A stretch of 64,000 nucleotides of DNA. Origin: Bosea sp. NBC_00550. Lineage in GTDB: Bacteria > Pseudomonadota > Alphaproteobacteria > Rhizobiales > Beijerinckiaceae. Made by a program: the position numbers and the translations under genes. The notes below the pieces were generated by a model. That model made no database searches, was not told where the DNA came from, and saw only the letters and a list, made by a program, of their open reading frames with translations. The stretch spans positions 3,384,501 to 3,448,500 of the forward strand of contig NZ_CP102772.1 in NCBI RefSeq assembly GCF_026020075.1, written 5' to 3'. Shown here piece by piece: positions 61,887 to 64,000 of this stretch (positions within the stretch are counted from its first letter, which is position 1; every line of letters starts with the position of its first letter).

Positions 61887-63238
61887 CCGGACGTTCCCTG
61901 ATCAAGCGCCCCGAGCATGCGCTCGTGGCGCAGGCGGAGCCGGAGACAGAGGACGAGCGCGTCCCGAGCCTGCGCAGCCTCGTGCTGGCAGGCGTCACGG
62001 CGATCGGCGTCGGCTTCGGCGGCTTCGGCGCCTGGGCAGTGACCGCGCAGCTCGACAATGCCGCCGTCGCGACGGGAATCGTCGCGGTCGACAGCAAGCG
62101 CAAGACCGTCAGCCATCTCGAGGGCGGCATTCTCAAGACCCTGCTGAAAGCCGAGGGCGAGCGGGTCGCCAGGGACGAGCCGCTGCTGCGGCTGGAGGAT
62201 GCCCGCGCCCGCGCCGAGCTGCAGCAATTGCAGGCCAAGCGCATCGGCCTGGACGTCAAGCTCGCCCGGCTGCGGGCCGAGCAGACGGAGGCGAACGAGG
62301 TCGCCTTTCCAGAGGACATCGAGCGGATGGTGACGCCGATCGCGCGCGAGGTGCTGCGGGCCGAGCGCGGATTGTTCAAGTCGCGCGCCCAGGTCCACAA
62401 CGGCAAGGTTCACATCCAGCAGCGCGTCATCGAGCAGCACCAGGCCGAGGCCGAGGCGCTGAAGGCGCAGATCGACGCGACCAACCACCAGCGCTCGCTG
62501 ATCGACGACGAGGTCCGCACGGTCGGCGAGCTCTATGAGAAGCGCTACGCCAAGCGCAGCCAGCTCGTCGAGCTGCAGACCAAGCAGAGCGAGCTTTCCG
62601 GCCGGGCCGGCGAATTCGCCGCGCGCAAGGCCAAGGCCGAGCAGGCCGTGGCCGGCGCCAATCTGGAGATCCTGTCGATCAGCCTGGAACGCCAGAACGA
62701 TATCGCCAAGGAGATCCAGGAAGCGCAGCTGATGCTGTCGGAAGTCACCGAGCGCATCGTCCAGGCCGAGGACGTGCTCCGCCGGCTGATCGTGACCGCG
62801 CCGCAGGAAGGCATCGTCGCGAATATCCGGATGCGGACGGCCGGCAGCGTGATTGCGGCCGGCGAGGCGATCCTCGACATCGTGCCGGAGAACGAGCCCC
62901 TGATCGTCGAGGCCAAGGTCGATCCGCGCGACATCGATGCGGTTCGCGTCGGCTCCGGCACGCGCGTTCGCCTGACCGCCTTCAACTCGCGCCTGCTGCC
63001 GCCGCTGCAGGCCAAGGTGACCTATGTCGCCCCCGACCAGCTCGTCGACGAGAAGACCGGCGTGCCCTATTTCGTGGTGCGCGCCGAGATCGATCCCGAG
63101 AGCCTGCGCGCCTACAAGGTCCCGCTCCATGCCGGGATGACCGCGGAGGTCATGATCGTCAACGGCGCACGCCGGGCGGTGGACTATCTGATCTCGCCCT
63201 TCACCGACAGCTTCAATCGTGCTTTCCGCGAGGACTGA
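61883..63238 (+). CDS. Type I secretion membrane-fusion protein (HlyD/PrtE-like)
   Basis: This 451-residue adaptor has a cytoplasmic N terminus (about 1-30), one membrane helix (about 32-54), a lipoyl-like half with VSHLEGGILKTLLKAEGERVARDEPLLRLED (motif), a long coiled-coil region (about 95-300) and a second lipoyl half with VTAPQEGIVANIRMRTAGSVIAAGEAILDIVPE (motif). The end has VPLHAGMTAEVMIVNGARRAVDYLISP, typical of PrtE/HlyD. It links the inner-membrane ATPase to a TolC-type channel not encoded here. Confidence 0.94.
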   Translation: MTGRSLIKRPEHALVAQAEPETEDERVPSLRSLVLAGVTAIGVGFGGFGAWAVTAQLDNAAVATGIVAVDSKRKTVSHLEGGILKTLLKAEGERVARDEPLLRLEDARARAELQQLQAKRIGLDVKLARLRAEQTEANEVAFPEDIERMVTPIAREVLRAERGLFKSRAQVHNGKVHIQQRVIEQHQAEAEALKAQIDATNHQRSLIDDEVRTVGELYEKRYAKRSQLVELQTKQSELSGRAGEFAARKAKAEQAVAGANLEILSISLERQNDIAKEIQEAQLMLSEVTERIVQAEDVLRRLIVTAPQEGIVANIRMRTAGSVIAAGEAILDIVPENEPLIVEAKVDPRDIDAVRVGSGTRVRLTAFNSRLLPPLQAKVTYVAPDQLVDEKTGVPYFVVRAEIDPESLRAYKVPLHAGMTAEVMIVNGARRAVDYLISPFTDSFNRAFRED

Positions 63239-63538
63239 CCGGGCGCGGCGCGGCATCGACCGCGGCGGCATCTCGTACGCTCGACTTCATATTTCAATTT
63301 TGGAAGTATATTCACGCAATCATCGAAAGAATAATCTTTATAAAATAAAGGCTAAACTGTGCTGCATCGCAAAATCGTCACAATAAAAGCCTTGCTGCAT
63401 CGCACTCATTGAGTAATTCTTAGATCGTCGAGCGACAGCATGACTATGCGGAGCTGTCGGAACCGTTCCTGAACTTCCATTTTCGGCGGCTTCGCCGCCA
63501 AGGGGTTCGGGTTCACCAGATCGCCTAGGAGGTGCCGG
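63239..63538. promoter_or_regulatory. AT-rich upstream region of the RTX gene
   Basis: This 300-bp gap has an A+T-rich centre. A 12-bp direct repeat TGCTGCATCGCA occurs at 63360-63371 and 63393-63404, exactly 33 bp apart. The palindrome ACTCATTGAGT (63404-63414) abuts the second copy. A GGCGGC-TTC-GCCGCC hairpin (63485-63499) lies in the probable leader. The ribosome site AGGAGG is at 63527-63532. The RTX gene probably has its own regulated promoter. Confidence 0.6.
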
Positions 63539-64000
63539 ATGGCGACGATCGAAGGAAGTGCATTCGACGACTTTTTGATTGGAAGTCGATTCAGCGACGT
63601 GATCCTCGCCGGAGCGGGTGATGACATCGTCAAGGGCGGGGATCAGGTCGATTCGCTCTTCGGCGAAGAGGGCAACGATCTGCTCTACGGCGACGGCGGC
63701 AACGATGCCCTGTTCGGCGGCGAGGGTGACGATATCCTCTTCGGCGGGCTCGGCGACGATGTCCTGTCGGGCGACGCAGGGAACGATTCCCTGTTCGGCG
63801 GAGAGGGCAACGACGTGCTCACCGGCGGCGCCGGTGACGACATCCTGCGCGGTAACGCCGGCGACGACGTCCTGATCGGCGGCGAAGGCGACGACATCCT
63901 GCAGGGCGGTCCGGGTGACGACATCCTGCAGGGCGGCATCGGCAACGATGTCCTCCAGGGCGGCGATGGCGCCGACGTCCTCTACGGCGGTGCCGGCGAC
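63539..64000 (+). CDS. RTX (hemolysin-type calcium-binding repeat) protein, 5' part
   Basis: The frame is open from the ATG at 63539 (AGGAGG 6 bases upstream) to the window edge, 154 residues so far. After a short leader (MATIEGSAFDDFLIG) the sequence is about 14 tandem nonapeptides of the form GGxGxDxLx, such as FGGEGDDIL, SGDAGNDSL, QGGPGDDIL. They fold as a calcium-bound parallel beta roll. There is no signal peptide, as expected for a type I secretion substrate. The secretion ATPase and adaptor genes lie just upstream. Unusually, the repeats start close to the N terminus. The C-terminal domain and secretion signal are outside the window. Confidence 0.93.
   Translation, partial: MATIEGSAFDDFLIGSRFSDVILAGAGDDIVKGGDQVDSLFGEEGNDLLYGDGGNDALFGGEGDDILFGGLGDDVLSGDAGNDSLFGGEGNDVLTGGAGDDILRGNAGDDVLIGGEGDDILQGGPGDDILQGGIGNDVLQGGDGADVLYGGAGD

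Noticed and set aside
63685..63945. 86-residue minus-strand open frame in the RTX region
   Set aside because: It is the antisense of the RTX repeats and has a repetitive Pro/Ser composition.
63600..64000. Short regular repeats suggestive of a CRISPR or satellite array
   Set aside because: The 27-bp units encode RTX nonapeptides in one open frame with codon-level variation; there are no unique spacers.

Overview
The window is GC-rich DNA from an alphaproteobacterium, most likely of the order Hyphomicrobiales (Rhizobiales). A Bosea-like soil organism would fit, but that genus guess is inference. Support comes from the gene families: a DUF1134/EipA envelope protein, an Omp25/31-type barrel, an AapJQM-like amino acid transporter, RpiR-regulated Dpp transporters, and two aromatic-acid pathways with LIV-type transporters. 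Genes are densely packed, often with ATGA/GTGA stop-start overlaps. I see no rRNA, tRNA, CRISPR array, insertion sequence or phage gene.

Layout. 0-4 kb: a minus-strand group of histidine kinase, FixJ-type regulator, secreted HbpS-like heme-binding protein and secreted ankyrin protein. 4-7.4 kb: an AapJQM-like polar amino acid importer without its ATPase. 7.4-12 kb: DUF374 acyltransferase-like protein, EipA-like protein, a convergent kinase/regulator pair, and an outer-membrane barrel. 12-24 kb: two Dpp/Opp-type importers, one complete with ATPases and a hydrolase and one with only binding protein and permeases, together with two RpiR-family regulators. 24.4-25.8 kb: a divergent LysR/PACE efflux pair. 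26-36.7 kb: beta-ketoadipate genes (CoA-transferase, pcaB, a pcaD-pcaC fusion), pobR/pobA and a LIV-type importer, which fit uptake and degradation of 4-hydroxybenzoate. 36.7-39.4 kb: a hydroxyacid dehydrogenase and a gamma-glutamyltransferase.

39.5-45.7 kb is the most unusual part. A well-formed TPP riboswitch (39537-39657) precedes six tightly packed plus-strand genes: a LuxE-like acyl-protein synthetase, a LuxC-like acyl reductase, a ThiZ/ThiX/ThiY-like importer and an SDR reductase. No luciferase genes are present. The gene set could import a carboxylated thiamine-related compound and reduce it from acid to aldehyde to alcohol. That would be a thiamine-repressed salvage route I do not know to be described.

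45.9-58 kb: a long minus-strand run with GalB/GalC/GalD-like enzymes of 4-oxalomesaconate metabolism, a second LIV importer, an extradiol dioxygenase of the VOC fold (not the LigAB/GalA type), a MetE-like methyltransferase, an orphan TctC protein, a DUF1932 dehydrogenase and a LysR regulator. It looks like a gallate- or methoxy-aromatic-type meta-cleavage pathway. 58-64 kb: a glycosyltransferase and MarR regulator diverge across an AT-rich gap from type I secretion genes (PrtD/PrtE-like) and an RTX protein that runs off the window edge.

Three dispersed long palindromes (33.25, 43.86 and 45.75 kb) share CGTCAT/ATGACG outer arms. One of them lies inside the 5' end of the ThiY-like gene.
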